A stretch of 64,000 nucleotides of DNA, taken from the NCBI RefSeq assembly GCF_037120705.1, contig NZ_JAWLJU010000001.1, positions 744,001 to 808,000 on the forward strand, in the 5' to 3' direction. Position numbers and translations under genes: made by a program. Under the pieces are notes generated by a model. That model worked only from the letters and a program-made list of their open reading frames with translations, made no database searches and was not told the DNA's origin. This stretch comes from Pseudoalteromonas sp. UG3-2 (GTDB lineage Bacteria > Pseudomonadota > Gammaproteobacteria > Enterobacterales > Alteromonadaceae). Position 1 is the stretch's first letter; each line of letters starts with the position of its first letter. Below, in pieces: positions 1 through 9,746 of the stretch.

Positions 1-1219
1 CCTTACCGTAAGCATAAACAGGCACATCAATGGCAGTGTGTCCGCCAGTAGTCCAGCCCGTGAATGAGGCTAAATCGATTGCTTCTTTCACTACCTTTTC
101 TACGGCCTTGTGGTTGTTTTTCAGTGCGGCTTTTAACTTAAGCTCCGTCGCGCTGTCATACTCAAGCCCTGTGGTGGCTTGCCATACGGCTTTAACGTCT
201 TTAGCTTGGCTTAACTTCTCAGCGATCACTCGCGCTGAGCCCGTTACCTTAGCAACCACATCTCGCTCCCAGCGATACTGGCCATGAGCGCCTAGAGTTA
301 GCCCTCCCGTTGAATGATCTGCTGTGATCACTAAAACGGTGTCTGGGTTGTTATCAACGTAGGCTTTTGCCAATTTTATTGACTCAGCAAAATCGTCCAT
401 TTCAGCCATAGCACAGGCAATATCATTAGCATGACCACACCAGTCAATTTGACTGCCTTCAATCATCATAAAAAAGCCAGCATCACTGCTGTTATCAACC
501 AGCTTAAGTGCCTGTTTTGTCATGGCGGTTAACCGCATTGGCGCTTCATCAAGCGCATGGGGAAGGCCTTTTTCAGCAAATAATCCCAATGCAGGCAATG
601 ACGAAATAGAATCTAAAGCTTCTAAGCTATCAATGTATTGGTAACCTGCTTGCTTAAATTCAGCCACTAGGTTGCGGTCTTCACGAATAAAATAACTGGT
701 TCCGCCGCCTAACATAAGGTCAACCGCCGGCTTGTCATTAATTTTTAAATCCATGTAATCATCAGCGATTTCATTGTAGTTGCGACGTGACTCATTGTGG
801 GCTGCAAAACTTGCCGGTGTGGCGTGGTTTATTTGTGAGGTGGCCACCAAAGCGGTTGTTTTGCCTTGCTTCTTGGCCATTTCTAGCATGGTTTCCAAAT
901 GCGCTTTATGAGTGTCTACGGCGATTGCACCGTTATAGCTTTTGGTTCCAGTGCTGAGCGCTGTGGCTCCCGCAGCACTGTCCGTTACTATGGTATCATC
1001 GTCTGGGTAGGTGTGAGCCATGCCCACCAGCATGGAATCAAAAATAGTTGGCTCCACCACCTTGGTGTTAGCGTCATCTTTAAAGTAGCGGTAGGCCGTG
1101 GTGTAGGCAGGTCCCATACCATCACCAATCATATAGATAATATTTTTCGGTGCAGCGATGGCCTCTGGTGTCGACAGCAGACCCACCATGGCCGCAAGTA
1201 AGGTTGTTTTTAATTTCAT
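1..1219 (-). CDS. Alkaline phosphatase, C-terminus cut by window edge
   Basis: Hydrolyses phosphate monoesters in the periplasm; member of the PhoA-type alkaline phosphatase family. Reading leftward from an ATG at 1219, about 406 codons stay open to the window edge. A signal peptide covers residues 1 to about 23 (basic MKLK, then a hydrophobic run ending in AIAA). The metal motif IGDGMG is at 31-36 and the nucleophile serine is S81 in TDSAAGATA. Further in come MIEGSQIDWCGHAND, TADHSTGG and TTGGHTAID, which are the metal-binding stretches of the family. The gene is divergent from the hydrolase at 1368. Only the extreme C-terminus is missing. No clear Pho box was identified in the short upstream gap. 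Confidence 0.93.
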   Translation of the reverse strand, partial: MKLKTTLLAAMVGLLSTPEAIAAPKNIIYMIGDGMGPAYTTAYRYFKDDANTKVVEPTIFDSMLVGMAHTYPDDDTIVTDSAAGATALSTGTKSYNGAIAVDTHKAHLETMLEMAKKQGKTTALVATSQINHATPASFAAHNESRRNYNEIADDYMDLKINDKPAVDLMLGGGTSYFIREDRNLVAEFKQAGYQYIDSLEALDSISSLPALGLFAEKGLPHALDEAPMRLTAMTKQALKLVDNSSDAGFFMMIEGSQIDWCGHANDIACAMAEMDDFAESIKLAKAYVDNNPDTVLVITADHSTGGLTLGAHGQYRWERDVVAKVTGSARVIAEKLSQAKDVKAVWQATTGLEYDSATELKLKAALKNNHKAVEKVVKEAIDLASFTGWTTGGHTAIDVPVYAYGK

Positions 1220-1367
1220 TGTGTTTCCCGTGTTGGCAAATTGACGAAGCGAAAGCAGCGCTTTGATAAGCACACTTTACACATAAAGTGCACACCATTA
1301 AATTTCATCAAATCAATGTAGTAACTTCGAATATGTCACGTTAAGATGATAAATCAATGATAAAACA

Positions 1368-2261
1368 ATGAACACTAAAAAGAACGAACTGATGTCCCAA
1401 TATGCGATAAAAGAACAGAAAATAGGGCCATATGCTTTTCAGCAGTGGGGCCAAGGGCAAGAGACCGTGGTTTATTTGCATGGTTGGCAAGACAATGGCA
1501 ATAGTTTTTTGCCGCTTCAGCCGTTTACTAACCCAGCCCAACGCCATATCGCAGTGGACTTTTTGGGGCACGGTAGGTCTGACTGGAAAAGTCCCGACAG
1601 CTATTATTATTTTATTGACTACGTTTATGACTTAAAGTGCTTTTTAGACGCTTTGGAAATTGAAACATGTCATTTAGTTGGCCACTCGATGGGCGCCATG
1701 GTAGCAAATTTATTTGCCGCTTGTTATCCCAAGCGCTGTGACTCTTTGGCGCTAATAGAAGGGATTGGTATTGTTTGCAGCAGTGAATCGCAAACCCAGC
1801 AACAACTTATTAATGCGTTTACCTCAAGGGATAAACTTAACACTGCTAAGCCTCGTGCTTATGACAGTTTAGAGGTGTTAGCCAAGGTCAGAGCAAAAGT
1901 AGGGGACATTGATAGCGAAGCGGCAAAGACTTTAATGCAGCGTAATACCCACGCAAGCGCTCATGGCGTGGAACTACTGACTGACCCGAGACTGAAACAC
2001 CACTCTGGCTTTCGTTATTCATTGCCACAAGCCAAAGCCGCACTTGGCGACATCAACACCGCCACGTTATTTATTGCCGCAGAGCAGGGATTCAATATGA
2101 TTAAGGGCCAATTAAATCAATTTCGCGATTGTTTCAGCGACCTTAGCATAGAAAAAGTTCCCGGTGGCCATCATTGCCATATGGAAAACCCTGAAATTTG
2201 CTATAAGCTAATTGCAAAGCATCAAGCACAACTTGAAAACAGCAACACTGGAATGGAATAG
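1368..2261 (+). CDS. Alpha/beta hydrolase, serine-hydrolase type
   Basis: Predicted cytoplasmic serine hydrolase of unknown substrate. An oxyanion-hole region HGWQDN lies at about 39-44, the nucleophile elbow GHSMGA puts the serine at about S107, and the likely catalytic His is in the C-terminal GGHHCHMENP stretch. The length of 297 residues is normal for the fold. There is no signal peptide. An ATG at 1392 (MSQYAIK) is an equally possible start, since neither has a good ribosome binding site. It sits 196 bp upstream of the long-chain acyl-CoA synthetase gene on the same strand, so a role with acyl or CoA esters is possible but is only inferred from position. Confidence 0.85.
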   Translation: MNTKKNELMSQYAIKEQKIGPYAFQQWGQGQETVVYLHGWQDNGNSFLPLQPFTNPAQRHIAVDFLGHGRSDWKSPDSYYYFIDYVYDLKCFLDALEIETCHLVGHSMGAMVANLFAACYPKRCDSLALIEGIGIVCSSESQTQQQLINAFTSRDKLNTAKPRAYDSLEVLAKVRAKVGDIDSEAAKTLMQRNTHASAHGVELLTDPRLKHHSGFRYSLPQAKAALGDINTATLFIAAEQGFNMIKGQLNQFRDCFSDLSIEKVPGGHHCHMENPEICYKLIAKHQAQLENSNTGME

Positions 2262-2457
2262 AGTAAAGAATACACTATTGAGTAAATTATGCGCTCACAT
2301 TACGCCCAAGCGCGATGTTTAACAGGTATCTAGATTGTAAATCCTAAGATTATGTGGGAATATGGCGATTTTAGAGTATTTGCTCAATTGTTAAAGTGCC
2401 TTACATCGATTATGGTTTAGGGTGAGTATAAAAATAACGAGAACACAGGAGCTAAGA

Positions 2458-4110
2458 GTGGAAAAAATCTGGCTGAAGCGCTATCCAGAGGGTATGCCTG
2501 AATCAATCGACCCAGAGCATTACGACTCGTTGCTTGAAGTATTTGAAAAGAGTTTCGCGGATTATGCCGATTACCCGGCATATACCAACATGGGCAAAAC
2601 GCTCACTTATCAACAAGTAGATGAAAAAACCAAAGCCATTGCGAGCTATTTGCAAAACGACCTGAAGCTGGGTCGTGGCGATAAAGTAGCCGTTATGATG
2701 CCTAACTTGCTGCAAACACCCATTAGTATTTTAGGTGTGTTACGAGCAGGGTGTACTGTGGTCAATGTAAACCCACTTTACACTGTGCGTGAGTTAGAAC
2801 ACCAACTTAACGACTCAGAAGCCAAAGCCATTTTTATCTTGGCAAACTTTGGTCACACACTAGAACAAGCACTACCTAACACTCAGGTTAAGCATGTTGT
2901 GTTAACTGAAATTGGTGACATGTTAGGTGGCATTAAAAAGCACCTGGTTAACTTTGTCGTCAAACACTTCAAAAAAATGGTACCGGAGTTTCACCTTAAA
3001 CAAACCATCCCATTTAAGCAGGTCATCGCTGCTAACCCAGCGGACTATAAAAAACCAGAAATTAACCTTAATGACTTAGCATTCCTGCAATACACAGGCG
3101 GCACAACCGGTGTGTCGAAAGGGGCAATGCTAACTCATGGCAATATGGTAGCCAACCTTGAGCAAGTGTCTGGCTGTCTAGATAAGGTGCTCGATAAAGG
3201 AAAGGAAGTCGTGGTCACGGCCTTGCCGCTATATCACATCTTTGCATTAACGGCGAACTGCTTAACCTTTATGAAGTATGGTGGACACAATATCTTGATC
3301 ACCAACCCTCGTGATATGCCTGCATTCGTTAAAGAGCTTGCTAAATATCCTTTTACCGCCATTACTGGGGTAAACACCTTATTCAACGGCCTATTAAATA
3401 CTTCAGGCTTTGCTGAACTGGACTTTTCCAACTTAAAAATGTCTTTAGGTGGCGGCATGGCCGTGCAACGACCTGTGGCTGAGCGTTGGCAGAAGGTCAC
3501 CAATACCAAGTTGATGGAAGGCTATGGTTTAACTGAGTGCGCGCCACTGGTGACTATTTGTCCTTTTGACTTAGATGCTTACAACGGCTCTATTGGTTTA
3601 CCTGCACCTAGCACTGAGATCAAACTGATTGACGAAGAAGGTAATGAAGTACCAAAAGGGGAACCGGGCGAGCTCTGTGTTAAAGGCCCACAAGTCATGG
3701 CTGGTTACTATAATCGCCCAGATGCCACTGCAGAATGTTTAAAAGATGGCTGGTTTGCCACCGGTGATATTGCCACCTATGACGATGACGGCTTCTTTTA
3801 TATTGTTGACCGCAAAAAAGACATGATTTTAGTGTCTGGCTTCAACGTGTTCCCAAATGAAATTGAAGAAGTTGTTGCCATGCATGACGGCGTGCTTGAA
3901 GTTGCCGCCATTGGTGTTCCGCATGAAGTAAGCGGCGAGCAAGTAAAAGTTTTTGTTGTCAAAAAAGACCCTTCTTTGACAGAAAAGGATATAATTGCTC
4001 ATTGCCGTGATAATTTAACCAACTACAAGGTACCGAAAATGGTGGAGTTTAGAGATGAACTGCCAAAAACCAATGTCGGTAAAATCCTGCGTAGGAAGTT
4101 AAAAGAATAA
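2458..4110 (+). CDS. fadD: Long-chain fatty acid-CoA ligase
   Basis: Activates fatty acids to acyl-CoA with ATP at the inner face of the membrane, the first step of beta-oxidation. An ANL-superfamily enzyme of 550 residues. The P-loop-like [11 protein letters not shown] is at about 212-222, followed by the A5 motif GYGLTE and the hinge/A8 region around VDRKKDMI and [12 protein letters not shown], with the catalytic lysine near the C-terminus in [11 protein letters not shown]. The start is taken as GTG at 2458, because an AGGAG lies 6 bp upstream and the product then begins [14 protein letters not shown], as expected for FadD. The reading frame is open upstream to a GTG at 2422 without such a site. 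A strong terminator follows. Confidence 0.96.
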   Translation: MEKIWLKRYPEGMPESIDPEHYDSLLEVFEKSFADYADYPAYTNMGKTLTYQQVDEKTKAIASYLQNDLKLGRGDKVAVMMPNLLQTPISILGVLRAGCTVVNVNPLYTVRELEHQLNDSEAKAIFILANFGHTLEQALPNTQVKHVVLTEIGDMLGGIKKHLVNFVVKHFKKMVPEFHLKQTIPFKQVIAANPADYKKPEINLNDLAFLQYTGGTTGVSKGAMLTHGNMVANLEQVSGCLDKVLDKGKEVVVTALPLYHIFALTANCLTFMKYGGHNILITNPRDMPAFVKELAKYPFTAITGVNTLFNGLLNTSGFAELDFSNLKMSLGGGMAVQRPVAERWQKVTNTKLMEGYGLTECAPLVTICPFDLDAYNGSIGLPAPSTEIKLIDEEGNEVPKGEPGELCVKGPQVMAGYYNRPDATAECLKDGWFATGDIATYDDDGFFYIVDRKKDMILVSGFNVFPNEIEEVVAMHDGVLEVAAIGVPHEVSGEQVKVFVVKKDPSLTEKDIIAHCRDNLTNYKVPKMVEFRDELPKTNVGKILRRKLKE

Positions 4111-4116
4111 TAACAA

Positions 4117-4143
4117 GAAAACCGGCGTTTGCCGGTTTTTTTT
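4117..4143 (+). terminator. Rho-independent terminator of fadD
   Basis: The stem ACCGGC/GCCGGT encloses a GTTT loop and is followed by a run of eight T residues directly after the fadD stop. An A-rich stretch precedes the stem. Confidence 0.9.
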
Positions 4144-4171
4144 GCTCTAACCGTTTTCCATGGGAGACACA

Positions 4172-5299
4172 GTGCAGTATCAACTAATACAAAGCCAAGC
4201 CGCTTTAGATCAATTTATTTTAGCCATTTCTGATGCCAAGGTATTGGCAGTCGACACCGAATTTATGCGCCGCCGCACCTTGTATCCTGAAATTGCACTG
4301 TTGCAAGTATACGACGGCCAGCACCTAGCACTTATCGATCCGCTAAGTGAGTTGAATTTTGACAAGTTATGGCAACTCTTTGTTGATGAGGCGGTATTAA
4401 AAGTACTGCATTCCCCCTCAGAGGACATAGAAGTATTTTTGAAGTTTGGCGGTTTTATTCCAAAGCCCATTTTCGATACACAATTTGCCTTACAACTATT
4501 AGGCGAGGGCAATTGCATCGGCTTTGCTAACATGGTGAAACAGCTACGCGATGTTGAAATCGACAAAAGTGAATCGCGAACCGATTGGCTGCGTCGACCA
4601 TTAAGCCAAAAGCAACTCGATTACGCCGCCTCAGATGTGTATCATTTACTGCCCTGTTATGAGCAAATAGCCGAGCGCATTGAAGCACAAAATCTTCATG
4701 ACATTGTGCTCCAAGAAAGTGAATTAATTGCTCAAAAACGCAGCTTTCGCCAACCCAATGAGCTGCTATACCTTGATATAAAAAACGTTTGGCAACTCAG
4801 GGCACGAGATCTGGCGGCACTGCGAGAGCTGGCAGCATGGCGCAGAGCAAAAGCTGAAAAGAAAAATCTAGCCCTAAACTTTGTCTTAAAAGAACATAAC
4901 ATGGTCGAAATTGCCAAACGTAGACCCAGCTCGTTAAACAGTCTACGCAATATACCTGGGGTTGAAACCATGGAAGTGAACCGCTCTGGTAAAGAGATCC
5001 TTGTTTGCATTGAGCGTGCCAAGGAGTTAACTGACGAGCAATGCCCAGCGCGGGTAAAGCGGTTAATTGACTACAAGGGGTATAAGGGTGCCTGTAAAGA
5101 AATCAAACAGGTTATCAATGAAGTGGCCAACGCCAACCAGATACCTGCTGATGTCTTTGCATCGAAAAAGCAAATAAACCAAGTGATTAGTTGGGCTTGG
5201 AAAAAGTCAGAACAAGAAAAACAACAATTGATGAAACCAGATTTAGCGCTAGGATGGCGTAAACAACTTATTGCTGACAAGCTTGATGCTTGGTGGTGA
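4172..5299 (+). CDS. rnd: Ribonuclease D
   Basis: 3'-to-5' exoribonuclease that matures tRNA 3' ends. The DEDD exonuclease domain occupies roughly residues 1-170, with the first acidic pair in AVDTEF near residues 28 and 30 and the YAASDVYHL stretch carrying the last acidic residue. An HRDC domain follows at about 205-285, and the helical C-terminal region completes the usual length of about 375. The ATG at 4160 is in frame, but a GGAG at 4163-4166 sits properly in front of the GTG at 4172, so the GTG is preferred. The gene converges on minE, with a shared bidirectional terminator between them. Confidence 0.95.
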   Translation: MQYQLIQSQAALDQFILAISDAKVLAVDTEFMRRRTLYPEIALLQVYDGQHLALIDPLSELNFDKLWQLFVDEAVLKVLHSPSEDIEVFLKFGGFIPKPIFDTQFALQLLGEGNCIGFANMVKQLRDVEIDKSESRTDWLRRPLSQKQLDYAASDVYHLLPCYEQIAERIEAQNLHDIVLQESELIAQKRSFRQPNELLYLDIKNVWQLRARDLAALRELAAWRRAKAEKKNLALNFVLKEHNMVEIAKRRPSSLNSLRNIPGVETMEVNRSGKEILVCIERAKELTDEQCPARVKRLIDYKGYKGACKEIKQVINEVANANQIPADVFASKKQINQVISWAWKKSEQEKQQLMKPDLALGWRKQLIADKLDAWW

Positions 5300-5369
5300 A
5301 CTAGCTAGATTGAGTCATTTTTTGCCGGCTACATAACCGCAATACTTAAAACTCATTCGGCAACAACAA

Positions 5370-5395
5370 AAAAGAGGAGCTTAAGCTCCTCTTTT
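5370..5395. terminator. Bidirectional terminator between rnd and minE
   Basis: A perfect 26-bp palindrome with a GAGGAGCTT core flanked by A4 on the left and T4 on the right. It lies in the gap between the convergent rnd and minCDE operons and can serve both strands. Confidence 0.88.
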
Positions 5396-5410
5396 GCAAA
5401 CAAACAACGC

Positions 5411-5671
5411 TTATTTTTCGTCGTCTGGCAAGGTGACGTTAAGCTCTAACACAGCTAAGTCATCTTCATTTTGTTCGAATTGCACATTTACAGCGTCTGA
5501 ATCCACTTTCACGTATTTACGGATCACGTCCAAAATATCTTGCTTCAATTGTGGCAAGTAGTCTGGGGTACCGCGTTTTGAACGCTCATGGGCAACGATG
5601 ATCTGCAAACGCTCTTTGGCAAGCGATGCACTGCTTTTCTTTTCTGAGCGGAAATAATCTAGTAATGACAC
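5411..5671 (-). CDS. minE: Cell division topological specificity factor MinE
   Basis: Stimulates MinD ATPase and displaces MinC from the membrane, driving the pole-to-pole Min oscillation that keeps FtsZ at midcell. The 86-residue product begins (V/M)[13 protein letters not shown], the membrane-binding N-terminus, followed by the MinD-contact region [12 protein letters not shown]. The GTG at 5671 is chosen as start because GGAGGATAAG stands directly before it. A longer in-frame extension lies within minD and gives non-MinE sequence. It is the last gene of minC-minD-minE and starts one base past the minD stop. Confidence 0.96.
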   Translation of the reverse strand: MSLLDYFRSEKKSSASLAKERLQIIVAHERSKRGTPDYLPQLKQDILDVIRKYVKVDSDAVNVQFEQNEDDLAVLELNVTLPDDEK

Positions 5672-5672
5672 C

Positions 5673-6482
5673 TTATCCTCCAAAAATCCGTTTGAAGATA
5701 CCTTTCTTCTCAGTTTGTAAGAAGCGGAAATCAACAACTTCACCTAGCAAACGATTTATCGCGTCGCTGTATGCCTGGCCAGCATCTGACTCTTGGTCCA
5801 GTACCACTGGTTGGCCAGAGTTTGAGGCGTTTAGTACGGAAGTCGACTCAGGAATAACCCCAAGTAGATCGATTGCAAGAATATCTTTAACGTCTTCAAC
5901 TGATAGCATTTCACCACTATCAACACGTTCTGGATTATAGCGAGTAAGCAATAAGTGCTCTTTCACTGGCTCTAAGCCCAGTTCAGCTCGCTTCGATTTA
6001 CTTTGTAAAATGCCCAAAATGCGGTCTGAATCGCGCACCGATGACACTTCTGGGTTGGTAGTAACAATTGCTTCATCAGCGAAATACAATGCCATCATGG
6101 CACCGGCTTCAATACCCGCAGGAGAGTCACAAATGATGTAATCAAATTCATCATTCATTTCTTTTAGCACTCGCTCAACCCCTTCTTTAGTGAGGGCGTC
6201 TTTATCACGAGTTTGTGATGCCGGCAAAATGTAAAGCTTTTCAACACGCTTATCTTTAATCAGCGCTTGGTTTAAATTCGCTTCACCATTAATTACATTA
6301 ACAAAATCATACACCACGCGACGTTCGCAGCCCATGATAAGGTCAAGGTTTCTCAGACCAATATCAAAATCGACTATGGCTGTTTTATAACCTTTGAGCG
6401 CCAGTCCTGTACCAATTGCTGCACTAGACGTGGTTTTACCAACACCGCCTTTACCTGAAGTTACGACAATAATTTTTGCCAT
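5673..6482 (-). CDS. minD: Septum site-determining ATPase MinD
   Basis: Membrane-bound ATPase of the ParA/MinD family that recruits MinC and is turned over by MinE. The deviant Walker A motif KGGVGKTT is at residues 11-18, followed by the switch [10 protein letters not shown] and [10 protein letters not shown]. The C-terminal amphipathic membrane-targeting sequence [11 protein letters not shown] is intact. The length of 269 matches the family. It lies 5 bp downstream of minC and 1 bp upstream of minE. Confidence 0.98.
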   Translation of the reverse strand: MAKIIVVTSGKGGVGKTTSSAAIGTGLALKGYKTAIVDFDIGLRNLDLIMGCERRVVYDFVNVINGEANLNQALIKDKRVEKLYILPASQTRDKDALTKEGVERVLKEMNDEFDYIICDSPAGIEAGAMMALYFADEAIVTTNPEVSSVRDSDRILGILQSKSKRAELGLEPVKEHLLLTRYNPERVDSGEMLSVEDVKDILAIDLLGVIPESTSVLNASNSGQPVVLDQESDAGQAYSDAINRLLGEVVDFRFLQTEKKGIFKRIFGG

Positions 6483-6487
6483 CTGAT

Positions 6488-7192
6488 TTATCCTTTGACC
6501 AAAGCTGTAATTTTTAATGATTCATCTTGTTGTGTTATTTGAGCAGCTTGACCCCAGTATTCGCCTTGCAGCGAATCACTGATCCAATAACTCCCATTTA
6601 TAGACACCAATTCTGCCTCAAGCTTTTGACAGAAAATACTGGTGTCTGGCTGGCCTTGAGCACCGGCTATGGCGCGGCCTCTCAATGTGCCATATATATG
6701 AACATTGCCATCAGCAATCACCTCAGCACCATGACTGACGGCACCAAGTACAATTAAGTCGCGGTCTTTTGCGTAGATTTGCTGTCCGCTACGTACCGTG
6801 CCATTCACAATCTGAGCAGGTAAATAGACTTGCTTTTCAACCACTTCAGATGACTGAGTAGGCGCTGGGGCATTGGATTGGACGTCACGTGAATAATTTA
6901 ATACCGACAATCCAGCTTGTTTGGCTAAGTCATGTTGACTCTGAGTGCCACTACAAACCCCCACTGGATTTAATTGTAAATCTTCTAGGGCCTGCTTCAA
7001 CTCTTTGAATTCTACAGCTTGCTCCTGAACATCCGCTAAATTAACCACAATCGGAGCACCTTGGAAAAACTTTGGCGCTTGCGATATTTTACTGTCTAGT
7101 TCTTGTCGTAATTTGGCGATATCAAAAGAAAACAACTGCAATACAGAGAGTGTAAATAGATTTCCTTTTAGTTCGAATGTTTGTTTTGCCAT
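6488..7192 (-). CDS. minC: Septum site-determining protein MinC
   Basis: Inhibits FtsZ polymerisation away from midcell. The N-terminal domain (about 1-105) contacts FtsZ. A variable linker rich in A, P, T and Q follows. The C-terminal beta-helix domain (about 120-225) carries VRSGQQIYAKDRDLIVLG, VSHGAEVIADGNVHIYG and LRGRAIAGAQG, the standard MinC dimerisation and MinD-binding repeats. It is first in the minCDE operon and divergent from ycgL. Confidence 0.96.
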   Translation of the reverse strand: MAKQTFELKGNLFTLSVLQLFSFDIAKLRQELDSKISQAPKFFQGAPIVVNLADVQEQAVEFKELKQALEDLQLNPVGVCSGTQSQHDLAKQAGLSVLNYSRDVQSNAPAPTQSSEVVEKQVYLPAQIVNGTVRSGQQIYAKDRDLIVLGAVSHGAEVIADGNVHIYGTLRGRAIAGAQGQPDTSIFCQKLEAELVSINGSYWISDSLQGEYWGQAAQITQQDESLKITALVKG

Positions 7193-7328
7193 TTATGCAC
7201 TCAAATTTTTATACAACTCGCTCTAAAGCCTTATCAGCTTTGCCATAGAGCGTAGTAAAACTTTCCACAACTTACTATTAGCATGGTATAGTGAGCGCCA
7301 CTGATTAGCAAGATTTTATAGGGTTATA

Positions 7329-7610
7329 ATGCTTACAGCTGTATATAAAAGTCCAAAAAAAGCGGATACCTACCTTTTTGTCACGAAAAGAGACGATTTC
7401 TCCGATGTCCCCGAACCTTTGTTAAACACTTTTGGCAACCCCATTTACGTCATGATGGTGAACCTTGCTAAACGCCAAAAGCTGGGTATTGCCGATCTGG
7501 ATACAGTTAAGCAGAAGTTAACCGATGATGGTTTTTACTTACAGCTTCCCCCACACACAGAAAACTTGCTTGATGAATTTAAAAAGCAAAATGGAGTAAC
7601 CGACGCGTGA
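7329..7610 (+). CDS. ycgL: YcgL domain protein
   Basis: A small cytoplasmic protein of the YcgL family (93 residues) of unknown biochemical role. Family hallmarks are the N-terminal AVYKSPKKADTYLFV, the central GNPIYVMMVNLAKRQKLG and the C-terminal DGFYLQLPP. It is commonly found next to minC in Shewanella, Vibrio and Pseudoalteromonas, and here it is divergent from minC. Its stop overlaps the GTG start of the transglycosylase gene by 4 bp, indicating translational coupling. Confidence 0.93.
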   Translation: MLTAVYKSPKKADTYLFVTKRDDFSDVPEPLLNTFGNPIYVMMVNLAKRQKLGIADLDTVKQKLTDDGFYLQLPPHTENLLDEFKKQNGVTDA

Positions 7611-8626
7611 TAAAAAAAATTTCTCTATTAGTGGCCTCTTTGTGCCTGTCGACGTCAGTATTTGCCAATACCCAAGCCAAATTCGATAGCTATTTAAGTG
7701 CCTTAAAAAAAGAAGCCATCGAAAAGGGTTATAGCCAAGAGCTGGTAGACCAAGCCTTCGCCACCGCTAAGTTTAAGAAAAAAGTAATTAGCAACGACAA
7801 ATCACAACCGGAAGTGGTTGAAACGCTAGAGACCTATCTTCCTAAACGAGTTCCAGAGTGGAAGGTAAGCCAAGCGCGAAAGTTGTATAAAAAGCACCAA
7901 GATTTACTAGAAAAAGTCGCCAAAGAATATGGTGTGCAAGCCCGCTTTATTGTCGCCCTTTGGGGACTAGAAAGTAACTTTGGCCGTATCCAAGGTGGCT
8001 ACCCAGTGATCAGTGCCTTAGTGACGCTGGCATTCGATGGCCGCAGAGAGGCTTTGTACAAACGCCAACTGTGGGCCGCGTTAGACATTTTACGCGATGG
8101 CCATGTTAACCTCGATAACTTCAAAGGTTCTTGGGCCGGCGCCATGGGTCAAACCCAGTTTATGCCCACCTCATTTAATGCCTATGCGGTCGATTATGAT
8201 AACGATGGTCGTAAAGACATTTGGACCACTGAAGCCGATGCCTTTGCCTCCATTGCCAACTACCTTAAAAGCGTAGGTTGGAATGACAACTTAACCTGGG
8301 GTCGTCAGGTACAACTACCAGAAAACTTTGATAGCAAGTACGTTCTAAAACGTGGTACTAAAAATCATAAACAGTGGCTAGAATTTTGGGCCAAATCAGA
8401 GCGTACACTAGAGCAGTGGCAGCAATTAGGATTACGCCGCATGGATGGCACCGATCTACCAAAAGTAAACATCACTGCCGCATTAGTGATGCCTGATGAC
8501 ATCAATGGTCGTATGTATCTTGCTTATGATAATTACAAAGCACTGATGAATTGGAACCGTTCATATTATTTTGCTACCAGTGTTGGCTATTTATCTGACC
8601 GCATTGGCTATCCGAAAATTAAATAA
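7607..8626 (+). CDS. Lytic murein transglycosylase, MltB-like
   Basis: Cleaves peptidoglycan glycan strands to 1,6-anhydro products in the periplasm. Residues 1-20 form a signal peptide ending SVFA, with no lipobox cysteine, so it is probably soluble rather than an MltB lipoprotein. The catalytic glutamate is E122 in WGLESNFG, and GAMGQTQFMPTSF and DYDNDGRKDIW are standard for the MltB/SLT-3 family. The GTG start overlaps the ycgL stop. The 339-residue length lacks an obvious added C-terminal peptidoglycan-binding domain. A strong terminator follows. Confidence 0.93.
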   Translation: MIKKISLLVASLCLSTSVFANTQAKFDSYLSALKKEAIEKGYSQELVDQAFATAKFKKKVISNDKSQPEVVETLETYLPKRVPEWKVSQARKLYKKHQDLLEKVAKEYGVQARFIVALWGLESNFGRIQGGYPVISALVTLAFDGRREALYKRQLWAALDILRDGHVNLDNFKGSWAGAMGQTQFMPTSFNAYAVDYDNDGRKDIWTTEADAFASIANYLKSVGWNDNLTWGRQVQLPENFDSKYVLKRGTKNHKQWLEFWAKSERTLEQWQQLGLRRMDGTDLPKVNITAALVMPDDINGRMYLAYDNYKALMNWNRSYYFATSVGYLSDRIGYPKIK

Positions 8627-8660
8627 TGGCTATCGCCAATATCAATAAGCGCAATAATAG

Positions 8661-8693
8661 AAAAAAGGCAGTGTATCTCTACGCTGCCTTTTT
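8661..8693. terminator. Bidirectional terminator
   Basis: A stem of about 14 bp (AAAAAGGCAG paired with CTGCCTTTTT, extended by an inner GTA/TAC) with a TCTC loop, A-run on the left and T-run on the right. It lies between the convergent transglycosylase and bd-oxidase genes. Confidence 0.9.
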
Positions 8694-8747
8694 GGTTGGG
8701 CTAATGTAATACCAATTACGACGTGCGTAACGGGTAAAGTGCAAAAT

Positions 8748-9746
8748 TTAATAGTAAGAAAGCGGTTCGACCTTACCCCAAAACACGCGATAAGAAAAAA
8801 CCGTATAGGCAATGAGCGTCGGCACTACCACCACCACACCATACAATAAAAAGGTAAGAGCAGAAGGGTCGGCAACGGCTTCAAAAATCGTCAGCTTGCC
8901 AGGCACTACATAGGGGTAAAAGCTATACACTAGGCCGAAAAAGCACAATAAAAAGATAAATGCTGAAATCATAAAGGGTAACCAAGCACCGGTTTGAGGC
9001 GCTTTAGGTAGCTTTTGTAGTACTAGTTCTAATATAACGAATAACACGACGCATATGATGGGTGCGGGAAGTACCACTAAGGCCAATGGCAAATCAAACC
9101 AACGGCCATAAATCTGCTCGTTGATCATGGGGTTGATCACCGACACCAAAAGCACACCCAGTAAAGCAACCCAAGCAAAGCGTCGGCACCAGCCAATGGC
9201 ACTTTGTTGTAACTGACCTTCACATTTCATAATTAACCAAGCCGAGCCAATTAAGCCATAAGCGCACACCACGCCAATACCACTAAACAGTGCAAAAGCG
9301 TGGGCTACAAGAGTGTTTTCAAAACCCAGCACATATAACCCGAGCATGTACCCTTGCGCGAAGCCAGTTAGCAGTGAACCAAACTTAAAGACTTTGTCCC
9401 AACGTCGCTGGCGTTTAACTCGCGCTTTGGCCCTAAAGTCAAATGCCACTCCACGCATGATCAAGCCAAACAGTAAAAACACCACAGGCAAATACAGCGC
9501 TTGTAAAATCATGCTATGGGCTTCGGGAAAAGCGATAAATGCCAATCCCACAGCCAATACGAGCCAAGTTTCATTGGCATCCCAAAACGGGCCAATAGAG
9601 GCTATCATGGTGTCTGCCGTATCACGGTCGTCCAGTGGAATAAGCATGCCTACCCCTAGGTCATAACCATCCAAAATGGCATACACCAATACCGCTAATG
9701 CCATCAAACCGGCATAAATCAACGATAAATATTCGGCATTAAACAC
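8748..9746 (-). CDS. cioB: Cytochrome bd ubiquinol oxidase subunit II
   Basis: Membrane partner of the bd-type quinol oxidase subunit I. Multiple hydrophobic helices run throughout its 332 residues, starting with the family hallmark LDGYDLGVGML near residues 26-36 and FWDANETWLVL soon after. The length is shorter than enterobacterial CydB and fits the cyanide-insensitive CioB class; the assignment to Cio rather than Cyd is inferred from subunit lengths. Its start overlaps the subunit I stop by 8 bp. No small CydX-type subunit gene was evident before the terminator. Confidence 0.93.
   Translation of the reverse strand: MFNAEYLSLIYAGLMALAVLVYAILDGYDLGVGMLIPLDDRDTADTMIASIGPFWDANETWLVLAVGLAFIAFPEAHSMILQALYLPVVFLLFGLIMRGVAFDFRAKARVKRQRRWDKVFKFGSLLTGFAQGYMLGLYVLGFENTLVAHAFALFSGIGVVCAYGLIGSAWLIMKCEGQLQQSAIGWCRRFAWVALLGVLLVSVINPMINEQIYGRWFDLPLALVVLPAPIICVVLFVILELVLQKLPKAPQTGAWLPFMISAFIFLLCFFGLVYSFYPYVVPGKLTIFEAVADPSALTFLLYGVVVVVPTLIAYTVFSYRVFWGKVEPLSYY

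Noticed and set aside
899..1201. Rightward frame of 100 codons near the left edge
   Set aside because: It is antisense to the alkaline phosphatase gene, which carries the full set of family motifs.
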